From positions 62,001-126,000 of the forward strand of contig NZ_JAVAMQ010000004.1 in assembly GCF_030732095.1 (NCBI RefSeq): DNA of 64,000 nucleotides, read 5' to 3'. Made by a program: the position numbers and the translations under genes. The notes beneath the pieces are model-generated. The model was not told the origin of the DNA and made no database searches. It worked only from the letters and a program-made list of their open reading frames with translations. Below, in pieces: positions 46,710-56,556 of this stretch. This DNA comes from Paracoccus spongiarum (lineage in GTDB: Bacteria; Pseudomonadota; Alphaproteobacteria; Rhodobacterales; Rhodobacteraceae). Numbering within the stretch: the first letter of the stretch is position 1; every line of letters starts with the position of its first letter.

Positions 46710-48875
46710 TCAGCCGTGCTGCTGCGCCTTGAGTTCCAGCCGGCGCGCGTGCAGCACCGGCTCGGTATAGCCCGAAGGCTGCACGCGACCCTCGAAGACC
46801 AGATCGCAGGCAGCCTTGAAGGCAATGCCGTCGAAGCCCGGCGCCATCGGCCGATACAGCGGATCGCCCGCATTCTGGCGGTCGACCACCGCGGCCATGG
46901 CGCGCATGATCGCCTCGACCTCGTCGCGCGCCACGATGCCGTGATGCAGCCAGTTGGCGATGTGCTGGGCCGAGATGCGGCAGGTCGCGCGATCCTCCAT
47001 CAGCCCCACATCGTTGATGTCGGGCACCTTGGAACAGCCGATCCCCTGGTCGATCCAGCGCACCACATAGCCGAGGATGCCCTGGGCGTTGTTTTCCACC
47101 TCGCGGCGGATCTGGTCGGGCGTCCATTGCCGGTAGGCCGCCAGCGGAATGTCCAGCAGCGCGTCGACATAGGCCCGCCGCCCGCCCCTGGCCAGCTGCG
47201 CCTGCACGGCCAGCACATCGACCTTGTGATAATGCAGCGCGTGCAGCGTCGCCGCCGTCGGGCTGGGCACCCAGGCGCAATTGGCGCCGGCGCGGGGGTG
47301 TTCGATCTTCTGCTCGATCATCGCGGCCATGCGGTCCGGCACAGCCCACATGCCCTTGCCGATCTGCGCCTTGCCCGACAGCCCGCATTCCAGGCCGATA
47401 TCGACGTTCTGGTTTTCGTAGGCGGTGATCCAGCCCTTGCGCTTGATGAAGTCCTTGCGGCTGAACGGGCCGGCCTCCATCGAGGTATGGATCTCGTCGC
47501 CGGTGCGGTCCAGGAAGCCTGTATTGATGAAGCAGACGCGGTGCCGGCCGGCGCGGATGCATTCCTTCAGATTGACGCTGGTGCGGCGTTCCTCGTCCAT
47601 GATGCCCATCTTGACGGTGTATCGGGGCAGACCCAGCACCTCCTCGACATGGCTGAAGATCGCGTCGGCAAAGGCGACCTCGTCGGGGCCGTGCATCTTG
47701 GGCTTGACCACATAGACCGAGCCGGTCACCGAGTTGCGCGACCCGTCCGTCTTGGCGAGGTCGTGCAGCGCGATCAGCACGGTGACCATCGCGTCCATCA
47801 GCCCCTCGAAAACTTCGCCCCCGTCGCGATCGAGAATCGCCGGGTTGGTCATCAGGTGGCCGACATTGCGGACCAGCAGCAGCGCCCGGCCCTTCAGCGA
47901 CAGCGTGCCGCCGCCGGGCGCGGTATAGTCGCGGTCGCCGTTCAGGGCGCGGGTGATCGTCCGGCCGCCCTTCTCGAAGCGCTCCGACAGGTCGCCCCGC
48001 ATCAGCCCCAGCCAGTTGCGATAGGCCATGACCTTGTCCTCGGCATCCACGCAGGCCACCGAATCCTCGCAGTCGATGATCGCCGACATGGCCGATTCCA
48101 GGAGCACATCGGCCAGCCCCGAGGCGGTCTGGCGCCCGATCGGATGATCGCGGTCGAAGACCAGTTCGACATGCAGGCCGTGATTGCGCAGCAGGATCGA
48201 CCGTGGGGCATCCGCGTCGCCACGATACCCCACAAATCTTTCCGGCGATTTCAGGGCAGAGCCGTCCACCTCCAGCGCGCCCCCGACGATGCGGTATCGG
48301 GCGGCATTGCCGTGGCTGGTGCCGGTCAGCGGGAAGGTCTCGTCCAGGAACACCGCCGTGCGCGACACCACGCGGGCGCCCCGGCCGGTGTCGAACCCGC
48401 CCGAGGGCAGCGGCAGGCCCATCGCGTCGGTGCCATAGAGGCAGTCATACAGGCTGCCCCACCGCGCATTCGCCGCGTTCAGCACGAAGCGCGCATTGGT
48501 CGAGGGCACCACCAGCTGCGGTCCCGGCACCTGCGCGATCTCGGGATCGGTGTTGGCCGTGTCGATGGCGAAGTCGCCGCCCTCGGGCACCAGATAGCCG
48601 ATGTCGCGCAGGAAGGCCTTGTAGCCCTCGCGGTCATGCGGGCGATCGCGATGGTCGCGATGCCACGCGTCGATCTGCGCCTGCAGCTCGTCGCGCCGCG
48701 CCAGCAAGGCGCGGTTGCGCGGCCCGAATTCATGCACCAGCGCGGCAAGCCCGGCCCAGAAGCGGTCGGCCGCGATGCCGGTGCCGGGCAGCGCTTCGTC
48801 CTCGATGAAACGTGCCAGCCGGCGATCCACGCGCAGGCCGTTGCGATCCTCGCGCGGTTGTGCAGTTCCTGACAT
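46710..48875 (-). CDS. glcB: Malate synthase G
   Basis: Condenses glyoxylate and acetyl-CoA to malate in the glyoxylate cycle or glycolate use. The 721-residue length is that of the G isoform (about 720; the A form is about 530). Conserved segments include the catalytic-arginine region [20 protein letters not shown], the metal-site segment [16 protein letters not shown] and the C-terminal catalytic-Asp region near [17 protein letters not shown]. Start ATG 48875 has AAGGGGG upstream. Isocitrate lyase is not in the window. Confidence 0.96.
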   Translation of the reverse strand: MSGTAQPREDRNGLRVDRRLARFIEDEALPGTGIAADRFWAGLAALVHEFGPRNRALLARRDELQAQIDAWHRDHRDRPHDREGYKAFLRDIGYLVPEGGDFAIDTANTDPEIAQVPGPQLVVPSTNARFVLNAANARWGSLYDCLYGTDAMGLPLPSGGFDTGRGARVVSRTAVFLDETFPLTGTSHGNAARYRIVGGALEVDGSALKSPERFVGYRGDADAPRSILLRNHGLHVELVFDRDHPIGRQTASGLADVLLESAMSAIIDCEDSVACVDAEDKVMAYRNWLGLMRGDLSERFEKGGRTITRALNGDRDYTAPGGGTLSLKGRALLLVRNVGHLMTNPAILDRDGGEVFEGLMDAMVTVLIALHDLAKTDGSRNSVTGSVYVVKPKMHGPDEVAFADAIFSHVEEVLGLPRYTVKMGIMDEERRTSVNLKECIRAGRHRVCFINTGFLDRTGDEIHTSMEAGPFSRKDFIKRKGWITAYENQNVDIGLECGLSGKAQIGKGMWAVPDRMAAMIEQKIEHPRAGANCAWVPSPTAATLHALHYHKVDVLAVQAQLARGGRRAYVDALLDIPLAAYRQWTPDQIRREVENNAQGILGYVVRWIDQGIGCSKVPDINDVGLMEDRATCRISAQHIANWLHHGIVARDEVEAIMRAMAAVVDRQNAGDPLYRPMAPGFDGIAFKAACDLVFEGRVQPSGYTEPVLHARRLELKAQQHG

Positions 48876-49100
48876 CCCAAGCCCCCTTCGATTGCCGTCA
48901 TTCCCGGTGTTCCGGCACGCGGTATACCGTCGAACACCGGCCAGAGTCCAAGCCCGTTTTCGCCTGAGCCGCGACGCGGGCGGCGTTCATCACCCACCTA
49001 AGTCTGAGGCGACCCGGACGGCAAGGGCGGTATGGTAGGCTTGCCCCGCGGGACATGCCATGCCGCCGCGACAAGGGCCGCCACGACCTGGGAGGAGGCG

Positions 49101-50060
49101 ATGAACGAGATGAGCGACAGTCCCCGCGCCATCGCGCGTCTGGGGGCCGAGGTCGGCGCGGCGCTGATCGGCCACGAGGTTCTGGTCGAACGCCTGCTGA
49201 TCGCGCTGCTGGCCGGTGGCCATGTGCTGATCGAGGGGCCGCCCGGCATCGCCAAGACCCGCGCCGTCAAGCAGCTGGCCGCGCATCTTCCCGGCAGCCA
49301 TGCGCGCATCCAGTGCACGCCCGACCTTCTGCCCTCGGACCTGACCGGCACGCAGGTATTCCGCCCCGAGACCGGCGGCTTCGATTTCCTGCCGGGGCCG
49401 ATCTTCCACAGCCTCGTGCTGGTCGACGAGATCAACCGCGCCCCGCCCAAGGTCCAGTCGGCGCTGCTCGAGGCGATGGCCGAACAGCAGGTCACCACGG
49501 GTGGCACGACCCGCACGCTGCCCGATCCCTTCATGGTCGTGGCGACCCAGAACCCGATCGAGCATGAGGGCACCTTTCCCCTGCCCGAGGCGCAGCTGGA
49601 CCGTTTCCTGCTGCATCTGCGGCTGGACCTGCCCGATGCCGGGGCGGAACGCGCGATCCTCGATCTGGTCGAGGCCGAGGCCAAGGCCGCCGCGCCGCCC
49701 GCAGCGACCTTGGTCAGCCGCGCGGATCTGGCACAGGCCCGCGCCCAGGCGGCGCAGGTCCACCTGGCCCCGGCGCTGAAGGATTTCATCGTCAGGCTGG
49801 TGATGGCGACGCGACCGGGCGGGGCGGTGGCCGACTGGGTCGAACACCCGGTCTCGCCGCGCGGCACGCTGGCGCTGGCGGCCGGGGTGCGGGCGCGGGC
49901 CTGGCTGCATGGCCGCGACCACGGCCTGCCCGAGGATGCCGAGGCGCTGGCCGCCGACGCGCTGTCGCACCGCATGGTGCCCGGCTGGCAGGCGGTGTCC
50001 GAGGGGCGCAGCGGCCGGTCGCTGGTGGCCGATGCACTGCGCGAGGTGCGGCCGTGGTAG
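49101..50060 (+). CDS. MoxR-family AAA+ ATPase
   Basis: 319-residue AAA+ ATPase. Walker A is GPPGIAKT, Walker B LVLVDEINRAPPK, with the MoxR-conserved segment ALLEAMAEQQVTTGG. MoxR proteins act with von Willebrand A-domain partners as chaperones for metal-centre or complex assembly. Start ATG 49101 has GGAGGAGG; the longer frame from 49032 is unlikely. First gene of a six-gene operon with overlapping starts and stops. Confidence 0.94.
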   Translation: MNEMSDSPRAIARLGAEVGAALIGHEVLVERLLIALLAGGHVLIEGPPGIAKTRAVKQLAAHLPGSHARIQCTPDLLPSDLTGTQVFRPETGGFDFLPGPIFHSLVLVDEINRAPPKVQSALLEAMAEQQVTTGGTTRTLPDPFMVVATQNPIEHEGTFPLPEAQLDRFLLHLRLDLPDAGAERAILDLVEAEAKAAAPPAATLVSRADLAQARAQAAQVHLAPALKDFIVRLVMATRPGGAVADWVEHPVSPRGTLALAAGVRARAWLHGRDHGLPEDAEALAADALSHRMVPGWQAVSEGRSGRSLVADALREVRPW

Positions 50061-50938
50061 GGGCCGCGAGGCTGCCCGACGCGCCGGGGATTCGGCTGAC
50101 GGTAGCCGAACTGATGGCGCTGCGCGACGAGGCGCGGGGCCCCGGCCGGCATCGTCCCGCCACCCGCAGGCAGGGCGCCGTGCCTGCCCGGCTGGCCGGG
50201 GCGGGCATCGACCTGCGCGAGATCCGCGCCTATGTGCCGGGCGACGATCCGCGCCGCCTCGACCCCGCCGCCACGGCTCGCACCGGCCAGCCGCATATCC
50301 GCAGCCTGCACGAGGATCGCGACGACACCACCCTGCTGGTCGCCGATTTCCGCCGGCCGATGCTGTGGGGCACAGGCGCGGCGCTGCGTTCGGTCCGCGC
50401 GGCGCGGCATCTGGCGCGGTCGGGCTGGCAGGCGGTTCTCCGCGGCGGCAGCGTGGCGGGGCTGGCCGTCTCGGACGCGGGGCTGGCCGAGATGCGGGCC
50501 TCGACCGGCGATGCCCAGATGGCGGCGCTGGCGCGGCTGCTCGCGCATCAGCACGACCGCGCCCTGCGCCACGCGGCCGCGCAGCCCGGCATCATGGCCG
50601 ATGCGCGGCCCGAACCCATGCCCGAAGCGCCGCCCGATCGGCTGGTCGAGGCGCTGGCCCATGCGGCGCGGCTTGCGCCGGCGGGCGGCCGGGTCATCCT
50701 TGCGACCGCGCCCGGTGCGTGGCTGGCCGCGTGCGATGCGCTGGCGCGGCTGGCCCGGCGCCGGTCGGTCAGCGTCGTGCTGATGCTGGACGAGGTCGAA
50801 TGCGCCAGCCCGTCCGGGCTGCTGGCCGTCAGCGACGGGCGGCACAGCCGGCTGGCCCGCCTGTCGCTGCCGGACCTGGCCGCCGACACGGCGCGGCTGC
50901 AGGCGCTTGGCGTCACCCCCGCCGAGGCGCGACCGTGA
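50054..50938 (+). CDS. DUF58 domain-containing protein
   Basis: 294 residues beginning at GTG 50054, overlapping the moxR stop by 7 bases. The DUF58 signature is visible as DLREIRAYVPGDDPRRLDPAA, followed by a VWA-like fold with TTLLVADFRRPM in place of the MIDAS DxSxS. DUF58 genes almost always accompany moxR. Molecular function is unproven; probably an adaptor for the ATPase. Confidence 0.92.
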   Translation: MVGAARLPDAPGIRLTVAELMALRDEARGPGRHRPATRRQGAVPARLAGAGIDLREIRAYVPGDDPRRLDPAATARTGQPHIRSLHEDRDDTTLLVADFRRPMLWGTGAALRSVRAARHLARSGWQAVLRGGSVAGLAVSDAGLAEMRASTGDAQMAALARLLAHQHDRALRHAAAQPGIMADARPEPMPEAPPDRLVEALAHAARLAPAGGRVILATAPGAWLAACDALARLARRRSVSVVLMLDEVECASPSGLLAVSDGRHSRLARLSLPDLAADTARLQALGVTPAEARP

Positions 50939-51273
50939 CCCAGGCCGAGCTTCTGGCGGCGCTGGCGCCGCCGCGCCTGCCGGCCGACCTGGCCCGGATC
51001 GGCTGGCGCGAGGGGCTGGCGCTGGTCAGCCTGGGGCTGCTGGCGGCGGTGATTCTGTTTGCGCTGCTGGCGCCGATGCTGGCCCGCAGGCCCTCGCGGC
51101 GCGCGCGCATCCGTGCCACCCGCGGGCTGCCGGTGCCCGATCGCCTGCTGGCGATCGCCCGCATCCTTGGCCATCTGCCCGCGACCCTGCGCCCGGCCGC
51201 CTATGGCGCCGCGCCGCCGCCCGGGGACCGCCAGATCGAGCGGCTGGCCCTGCGCAGCCGAAGGCCGCGATGA
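50935..51273 (+). CDS. DUF4381-like small membrane protein
   Basis: 112 residues from GTG 50935, overlapping the DUF58 stop (GTGA). One hydrophobic helix (LALVSLGLLAAVILFALLAP, about residues 29-48) is followed by a basic cytoplasmic part. Position between DUF58 and the first VWA gene and the single-helix layout match the DUF4381 protein of MoxR-Bat operons. Sequence similarity is too weak to be sure. Confidence 0.78.
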   Translation: MTQAELLAALAPPRLPADLARIGWREGLALVSLGLLAAVILFALLAPMLARRPSRRARIRATRGLPVPDRLLAIARILGHLPATLRPAAYGAAPPPGDRQIERLALRSRRPR

Positions 51274-52220
51274 GCCTGGCCGCACCCTGGCTGCTGGCCC
51301 TGCTGCCCCTGCCGCTGCTGCTGCGACGGCTGCTGCCGCCGCTGGCCTTGCGGCGCCCGGCCCTTGTCCTGCCGCCGCATCTCGATGCCGCCGCGCAGCA
51401 GGCCGGATCGGCGGGGCTGCGGCGCGGACCGTGGCTGGCGGCGCTGGCCTGGGCCGCGCTTGTCCTGGCGCTGGCCGGTCCAAGGATCGAGGCGGTCAGC
51501 GACATCGTGCCCGCCTCGGGGCGCGACATCGTGCTGGCGCTGGACCTGTCGGGCAGCATGATGAAGGAGGATTTCCAGCTGGACGGGCAGCCGCTGACCC
51601 GTCTCGACGCGGTCAAGCGCACGGCCTCGGCCTTCGTGGCGGCGCGGCGGGGCGATCGGATCGGGCTGGTGATCTTTGGCGAGCGGGCCTATTTCGCCGA
51701 ACCGCTGACCTCCGACGTGGCCGCCGTCGCCCGCACGATCGACGAGGCGCAGATCGGCATCTCGGGCCGCGGCACCGCGATTTCGGACGGGCTGGGGCTG
51801 GCGACCAAGCGTCTGTCGCAAAGCGCGGCGCCCAGCCGGGTGATCGTGCTGCTGTCGGACGGCGTGGACACCTCGGGCACGGTGCAGGCAGTCGATGCCG
51901 CGCGGCTTGCCGACCGCCACGGCATCCGCATCCATTCGATCGCGCTTGGCCCCGAGGACCTCGAGACGCAGCCCGCATCGCGCGACGCGGTCGATGTGGC
52001 GACGCTGCGCGCGGTTGCCGCGGCGGCCGGCGGTGAAAGCTTTCGGGTGCGCACCGTCGCCGATCTGGACCGCATGGCCGAGGCGCTGGACCGGCTGGAA
52101 CCGAACCCCTCGGCCCGCCCGCCGATGCGCTACTGGCAATCGCTGTGGGTGTGGCCGGCGGGGCTGTCGCTGGCCTGCCTGGCACTGATCGGCCTGCGGA
52201 GGCGCGGATGGACGGGCTGA
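51270..52220 (+). CDS. BatA-like von Willebrand A domain membrane protein
   Basis: 316 residues. Two N-terminal hydrophobic segments, a VWA domain with intact MIDAS (DLSGSMM near residue 90; DGVDTSG later) and a C-terminal helix (SLWVWPAGLSLACLALIGL). VWA partners of MoxR ATPases bind metal-dependent ligands in the periplasm or at the membrane; Bat proteins were named for aerotolerance in Bacteroides. It overlaps the DUF4381-like gene by 4 bases. Confidence 0.9.
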   Translation: MSLAAPWLLALLPLPLLLRRLLPPLALRRPALVLPPHLDAAAQQAGSAGLRRGPWLAALAWAALVLALAGPRIEAVSDIVPASGRDIVLALDLSGSMMKEDFQLDGQPLTRLDAVKRTASAFVAARRGDRIGLVIFGERAYFAEPLTSDVAAVARTIDEAQIGISGRGTAISDGLGLATKRLSQSAAPSRVIVLLSDGVDTSGTVQAVDAARLADRHGIRIHSIALGPEDLETQPASRDAVDVATLRAVAAAAGGESFRVRTVADLDRMAEALDRLEPNPSARPPMRYWQSLWVWPAGLSLACLALIGLRRRGWTG

Positions 52221-53110
52221 TCCTGTTGCGGCCCTGGTGGCTGGCGGGTCTCGTGCCGCTGGCCGCGCTGCTGATCTGGTCGCGGCGCCGCCTGCCGGAT
52301 GCCGGGGGCTGGCAGGCGGTGATGCCGCGCGACATGCTGGCGGCGATGGTCGCGCTTGGCGCGTTGGGCGGTCGGCCGCCGCGGTGGCAGCGGGGCCTGG
52401 CACCGGCGGCGATCGCGCTTTTGCTGCTGGGGCTGGCGGGGCCGGCGCTGCCGCGGCCGGACGCGCCCCTGCTGGCCCAGACCGACGCGGTGGTGCTGGC
52501 CATCGACCTGTCGCCCTCGGTCGCGCAGGGCCCGGCGCTGGCCGAGGCGCGGCTGGCCGCGGCGGGGCTGTTGCAGGGGCTGGCCGGCCGGCCGGTCGGG
52601 CTGATCCTCTACAGCGGCGAGGCTTATGCCATCGCCGCGCCCACCACCGATACAGCGGTGCTGGAGACGCAGATCGGCGTCCTGGATGCCGAGACCATGC
52701 CCGCCCCCGGCAGCCGCGCGGCGGCGGGCCTCGGGCAGGCGGCGGCGCTACTGGCCGGGCTGCGCCGGGCCGATCTGGTGCTGATCTCGGATGGCGGTGG
52801 GGTCGATGCGGCGGCGGTGGCCGAGGCCGACCGCCTCGATCGGCAGGGGGTGCGCATCTCGGCCCTGCGACTGGATGAGCCGGCGCCGGCCGCACCGCCG
52901 GTGCCTCACGACGCGCTGGACCGGCTGGTGCGCGGTGGCGGAGCGGTGCTGCCCGCGGCCGAGATGCGGCAAATGGCAACGCGGCTTCGGCGGTCGGGCG
53001 CCAGCCTGCGCGATCCGGCGCTGGTGGCGTTGCGGTTTCGCGACCTTGGGCCTTTCCTCGCTGCGCTGGCGGGGCTGCCGCTGCTGGTGATGCTGCGGAG
53101 GCCGCGATGA
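52208..53110 (+). CDS. BatB-like von Willebrand A domain membrane protein
   Basis: 300 residues with the same layout as BatA: N-terminal helices, a VWA domain with MIDAS DLSPS (in VLAIDLSPSVAQG) and SDGGG, and a C-terminal helix. Start ATG 52208 overlaps the end of the previous gene by 13 bases, strongly coupled. It is shorter in its MIDAS surroundings than BatA, so metal binding may differ. Confidence 0.87.
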   Translation: MDGLILLRPWWLAGLVPLAALLIWSRRRLPDAGGWQAVMPRDMLAAMVALGALGGRPPRWQRGLAPAAIALLLLGLAGPALPRPDAPLLAQTDAVVLAIDLSPSVAQGPALAEARLAAAGLLQGLAGRPVGLILYSGEAYAIAAPTTDTAVLETQIGVLDAETMPAPGSRAAAGLGQAAALLAGLRRADLVLISDGGGVDAAAVAEADRLDRQGVRISALRLDEPAPAAPPVPHDALDRLVRGGGAVLPAAEMRQMATRLRRSGASLRDPALVALRFRDLGPFLAALAGLPLLVMLRRPR

Positions 53111-53724
53111 GGCGGGCGGCGATTCTGCTGGCCATGGCGGCGGCCGGGCTTATCGCAGCGGGACCCGAGGCCCTCGGGCGGCTCGCCCTGCGAAGCGGGC
53201 TGAACGGCGCTGCCGCCGCGCTGCTGCGCGATCCGGCGGCGCGGGGCGTCGCGCAGTTCCGGCTGCGGCGGTTCGAAGCCGCCGATGCCAGCTTTGCCGC
53301 GGCCGGCCGCGCGCAGACCTACAATCGCGGGCTCAGCCTTGCCGCGCGCGGCGACTACATGCTGTCGCGTGCCTATTTCGACGCGATGCTGTTCGCCAAT
53401 CCTGCTGACTCCGCCGCGCGGCAGAACCGCGATCTGGTCGATGCGATGATCGATCCGGTGCGCGGGCAGACCACGGCGCCGGGCCGGATTGCCGGGGCGG
53501 GCGGGCTGTCGCCCGACGAGGCGCCGATTTCCGACCTGCTGGCGAATGCCTCGGGGCCCGAATGGGAACGCCGCTTCGACCGCAAGGGCATCGCCGCCAC
53601 CGATGACTGGCTGGCCACGATCAGCGACGATCCGGGCGAATTCCTTCGGCTGCGGCTGCGCGCCGAGCATGATCGCCGCGCGGCGCTTGGCCTGATCCGC
53701 CCGGACGAGATCTCGCCATGGTGA
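53107..53724 (+). CDS. BatC-like TPR protein
   Basis: 205 residues with a probable signal peptide (MRRAAILLAMAAAGLIAAG). Helical repeats around residues 45-120 (FRLRRFEAADASFAAAGRAQTYNRGL and ARGDYMLSRAYFDAMLFANP) look like degenerate TPR units, as in BatC/BatE of Bat operons. Start overlaps batB by 4 bases; the stop overlaps the BatD-like gene by 7. Confidence 0.75.
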   Translation: MRRAAILLAMAAAGLIAAGPEALGRLALRSGLNGAAAALLRDPAARGVAQFRLRRFEAADASFAAAGRAQTYNRGLSLAARGDYMLSRAYFDAMLFANPADSAARQNRDLVDAMIDPVRGQTTAPGRIAGAGGLSPDEAPISDLLANASGPEWERRFDRKGIAATDDWLATISDDPGEFLRLRLRAEHDRRAALGLIRPDEISPW

Positions 53725-54923
53725 GGCATCTGGTCCTGATCCTGGCCGCGCTGCTGTCCTTGCCGGCCGGCCCCGCGCCGGCGCAGGAGGCGCGGCTGAT
53801 GATCCTGCACGACCACGGCAACCCGGTGGTGTCCGAGATGGTCCGCCTGCGGATCAGGGGCGAATACGATCTGACCGTCTCGCTCGAGGACATGCAGTTT
53901 CCGAACTCGCCAGACTATGACTGGATGCAGATCGCCCGCGACGACTGGCACAAGGAACGCGTGAACGGCCGGCTGCGGCAGGTCTTCGAGCGGCAGGTGG
54001 CGCTGTTCCCGCGCCGGGTCGGGCCGCTGCAGGTCGGCCCGGTCAGCCATCGGCTGACCTATGTGACGCCCGATGACGGCCGCGCCGAGATCGAGGTCGT
54101 GGCGCCGCCGGTGACGCTGAACGTGAAGGCCTTTCCGGGCGGCTACACGCCGCTTGCCGCCAGCCGGCTGACCCTGACGGACGAGTTGTCGGCCCAGCCC
54201 GGAAGCCTGAAGAAGGACGAGATCCTGACCCGCCGCGTCACCGTCGAGGCGCTAGGCGCGCTGGCCCATTCGCTGCCGCCGCGCCCGGACCTGCGCCAGC
54301 CCTGGATGATCAGCTTTACCGTCCCCGAGACCCGCGAGACGGTGCTGACCGCGCAGGGGCCGGTCGCCCGCGTGGTCTGGGAATGGCAGATGCGCCCGCA
54401 AACCGGCGAACCGGCGATCCTGCCGGGCACGGGTTTTCCCTGGTTCGACACCGACAGCCGGCAGATCGAGGTCGCGCCGCTGCGCCCGATTCCCTTCGGG
54501 TTTGCGGGGTTCGGATCGAATTTCGGTGATGCCGGGGCCGCGGGCGCCCGCAACGGCCTGATTGCGGCGGTGGCGCTGGCCGCGGGAGTCCTGGCGGGAA
54601 TGACGCTGCTGGCGCGCCATCGCGGCATGCTGCCGCCGACAAGACTGCGCGGCCTGTGGCGCAGGCTGCGGCCCTCGCCGCACCGGGCGGCGCTGCGGGC
54701 GGCGGCGGCGCGCGGTGACCTGGGCGCCCTGCGCCGCGCGGCCGAGGCCCATCTGCGCTGGCTTGGCCTGCCCGTGACGGGGCTGCAGGCGCTGGACCGG
54801 CAGATCTATGCGGAGAGCCCGCCCGCGGGTTTCGACGCGCGGCACTGGCTGCGGGGCTTTCTGCGCGACGCGCGGCGGATGCCTCAGCCCGCGGCGACCG
54901 CCGCCTGCCAGCGCGCACCGTAG
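53718..54923 (+). CDS. BatD-like protein
   Basis: 401 residues: signal peptide ending PAPAQ, a periplasmic beta-rich BatD (oxygen tolerance) domain starting with ARLMILHDHGNPVVSEMV, one transmembrane helix near residues 275-295 (GLIAAVALAAGVLAGMTLLA) and a cytoplasmic helical tail. Last gene of the MoxR-Bat operon. Its 3' end overlaps the convergent rhamnulokinase-type gene by 40 bases. Confidence 0.85.
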   Translation: MVRHLVLILAALLSLPAGPAPAQEARLMILHDHGNPVVSEMVRLRIRGEYDLTVSLEDMQFPNSPDYDWMQIARDDWHKERVNGRLRQVFERQVALFPRRVGPLQVGPVSHRLTYVTPDDGRAEIEVVAPPVTLNVKAFPGGYTPLAASRLTLTDELSAQPGSLKKDEILTRRVTVEALGALAHSLPPRPDLRQPWMISFTVPETRETVLTAQGPVARVVWEWQMRPQTGEPAILPGTGFPWFDTDSRQIEVAPLRPIPFGFAGFGSNFGDAGAAGARNGLIAAVALAAGVLAGMTLLARHRGMLPPTRLRGLWRRLRPSPHRAALRAAAARGDLGALRRAAEAHLRWLGLPVTGLQALDRQIYAESPPAGFDARHWLRGFLRDARRMPQPAATAACQRAP

Positions 54924-56245
54924 GCGGCCAGCCCGGCACGGTCCGCGGGCTGGGGCCAGACCCGCGTTGCGGGCGGGCGCGTGTCCGTCAGGCACAGCAG
55001 CGCCGCGCCGACCGAGGTACCGGTGGCCGATCCGGCGGTCTCGACGCCGTCCGGACGCAGCGCGGCCAGCATGTCCAGATAATCGGGATTGCGCGCGAAC
55101 GGCCCCTCGACCACCACAGGGCCGCGCGCCCCGATCAGACCAAGGCAGGCATCGGTCATCAGCGCCAGATACCATGACAGCGCGACCATCCGCGGCCCCG
55201 CACCGCCCGGCTCGGCCGTCCAGCGCATCCGGCGACCCGGAAACGGTCCCGATCCCGGCTCGACCGCGGGCAGCAGCATCAGCCCCTGCCGCAGCGCCGC
55301 CTGCCGGTCGGCCTCGGTCCGGGGAGCGCTGTCGCCGGCGCCGACGATCTGGAACTTGCGCCCGCCCATGAAGCGGGCCGAGGGCACCGGCTGGCCAAGC
55401 GCATTGACGTTCACCAGCACGTCGCGCCTCGCATCCAGCGGACCCCGCGCCCCGCCGATCGCCATGGCGACGACCCAGGTGCCGGTCGAGACCACCGAGA
55501 ATGGCGCCGCACGGCCCAGCACATGCGGATAGAGCGAGGCATTGCTGTCATGGATGCCGACCGCGACCGGGGTCGCCGGGGCCAGCCCGGTTGCGGCGGC
55601 GACCTGCGGGGTGACCCGGCCCAGCATCTCGCCGGGGTGCCGGGGCGGCGCGATCAGGCCGGCCAGGCCCAGCCGCCCGGGCAGGTCGGACCAGTCGCCC
55701 GCCCAGGGGTTCCACAGGTCGGTGTGGCAGCCAAGCGATGTCACGTCGCTGGCGATTTCCCCGGTCAGCCGCCAGCCCCAGTATTGCGGGTAGGTCACGA
55801 CATGGGCCAGCCGCGCCGCGAGCCCGGGGTCCTCGTGCAGCATCCAGTGCAGCTGCGCCCCCAGGTTCAGGCCCGCGGGCAGGCGCGGGGATCCGGTCTG
55901 CGCGAAGTCCGGGCGGATCGCGTCATATGCGGCGGCATGTCCGTCGGGGCCGGGATGTTCGTAGTCCAGCATCGGCGCGGCGATGCCGCCATCCCGGCCC
56001 AGGACCACGCCCGAGGCGCCATGCGTCGCCACCGAGATCGCGTCGATGCCATGTGCCGCGTGGAAGCCGGCCAGATGGTGCAGGAAGAAATCCCACAGCC
56101 CCTCGAGGTCGAATTGCGGCCAGGGTGGCCCGGGCCGGGGCCTGTTGGGCCGCGTGACCACCGCGATCTCGGCCAGCGTCTCGCCTTCGACCAGGGCCAG
56201 CTTGGCGTTGGTCTTGCCGATGTCGATGACGGCGATGCGGGTCAT
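54884..56245 (-). CDS. FGGY-family carbohydrate kinase, rhamnose locus (RhaK type)
   Basis: 453-residue sugar kinase of the actin-fold FGGY family, starting [19 protein letters not shown]. The phosphate-binding [13 protein letters not shown] and sugar-site [12 protein letters not shown] segments are visible. In Rhizobium leguminosarum a kinase at this position (RhaK) phosphorylates a rhamnose-derived sugar and is also needed for uptake. The catalysed step here (L-rhamnulose or related) is inferred from the operon. Start overlaps rhaM stop (ATGA). The end overlaps the convergent BatD-like gene by 40 bases. Confidence 0.88.
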   Translation of the reverse strand: MTRIAVIDIGKTNAKLALVEGETLAEIAVVTRPNRPRPGPPWPQFDLEGLWDFFLHHLAGFHAAHGIDAISVATHGASGVVLGRDGGIAAPMLDYEHPGPDGHAAAYDAIRPDFAQTGSPRLPAGLNLGAQLHWMLHEDPGLAARLAHVVTYPQYWGWRLTGEIASDVTSLGCHTDLWNPWAGDWSDLPGRLGLAGLIAPPRHPGEMLGRVTPQVAAATGLAPATPVAVGIHDSNASLYPHVLGRAAPFSVVSTGTWVVAMAIGGARGPLDARRDVLVNVNALGQPVPSARFMGGRKFQIVGAGDSAPRTEADRQAALRQGLMLLPAVEPGSGPFPGRRMRWTAEPGGAGPRMVALSWYLALMTDACLGLIGARGPVVVEGPFARNPDYLDMLAALRPDGVETAGSATGTSVGAALLCLTDTRPPATRVWPQPADRAGLAAYGARWQAAVAAG

Positions 56246-56556
56246 GGCAGGTGGAACATGGTGGCCAGCGGCACCACGACGGGCCGGTCGTCGGGATGCG
56301 TCTCCATGATGTCGGCCATGTGCGCCCACCAGCGGCGCATGACCGGATGCGCCGGCAGATCTTCCATGCCGTGATCCTCGCGCCGCCACAGCACGCCGAA
56401 CAGGGCGTCGGTCTGCGGGTCGAGATGGATCGAATAGTCCTCGACCCCCGCCGCCTTCAGCAGCGCGACCAGTTCGGGCCAGATCGCGTCATGGCGGCGA
56501 CGGTATTCCTCGGCCATGCCGGGCTTCAGCATCATGCGGAAGGCGTGTTTCTGCAT
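56242..56556 (-). CDS. rhaM: L-rhamnose mutarotase
   Basis: Interconverts alpha- and beta-L-rhamnose. Exactly 104 residues, the length of E. coli RhaM, with [22 protein letters not shown] at the N terminus (shown by its first residues), conserved His in [18 protein letters not shown] and the C-terminal MFHLP. The frame is open upstream to 56580, but ATG 56556 gives the family start and abuts the rhaQ stop. Called rhaU in rhizobia. Confidence 0.93.
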   Translation of the reverse strand: MQKHAFRMMLKPGMAEEYRRRHDAIWPELVALLKAAGVEDYSIHLDPQTDALFGVLWRREDHGMEDLPAHPVMRRWWAHMADIMETHPDDRPVVVPLATMFHLP

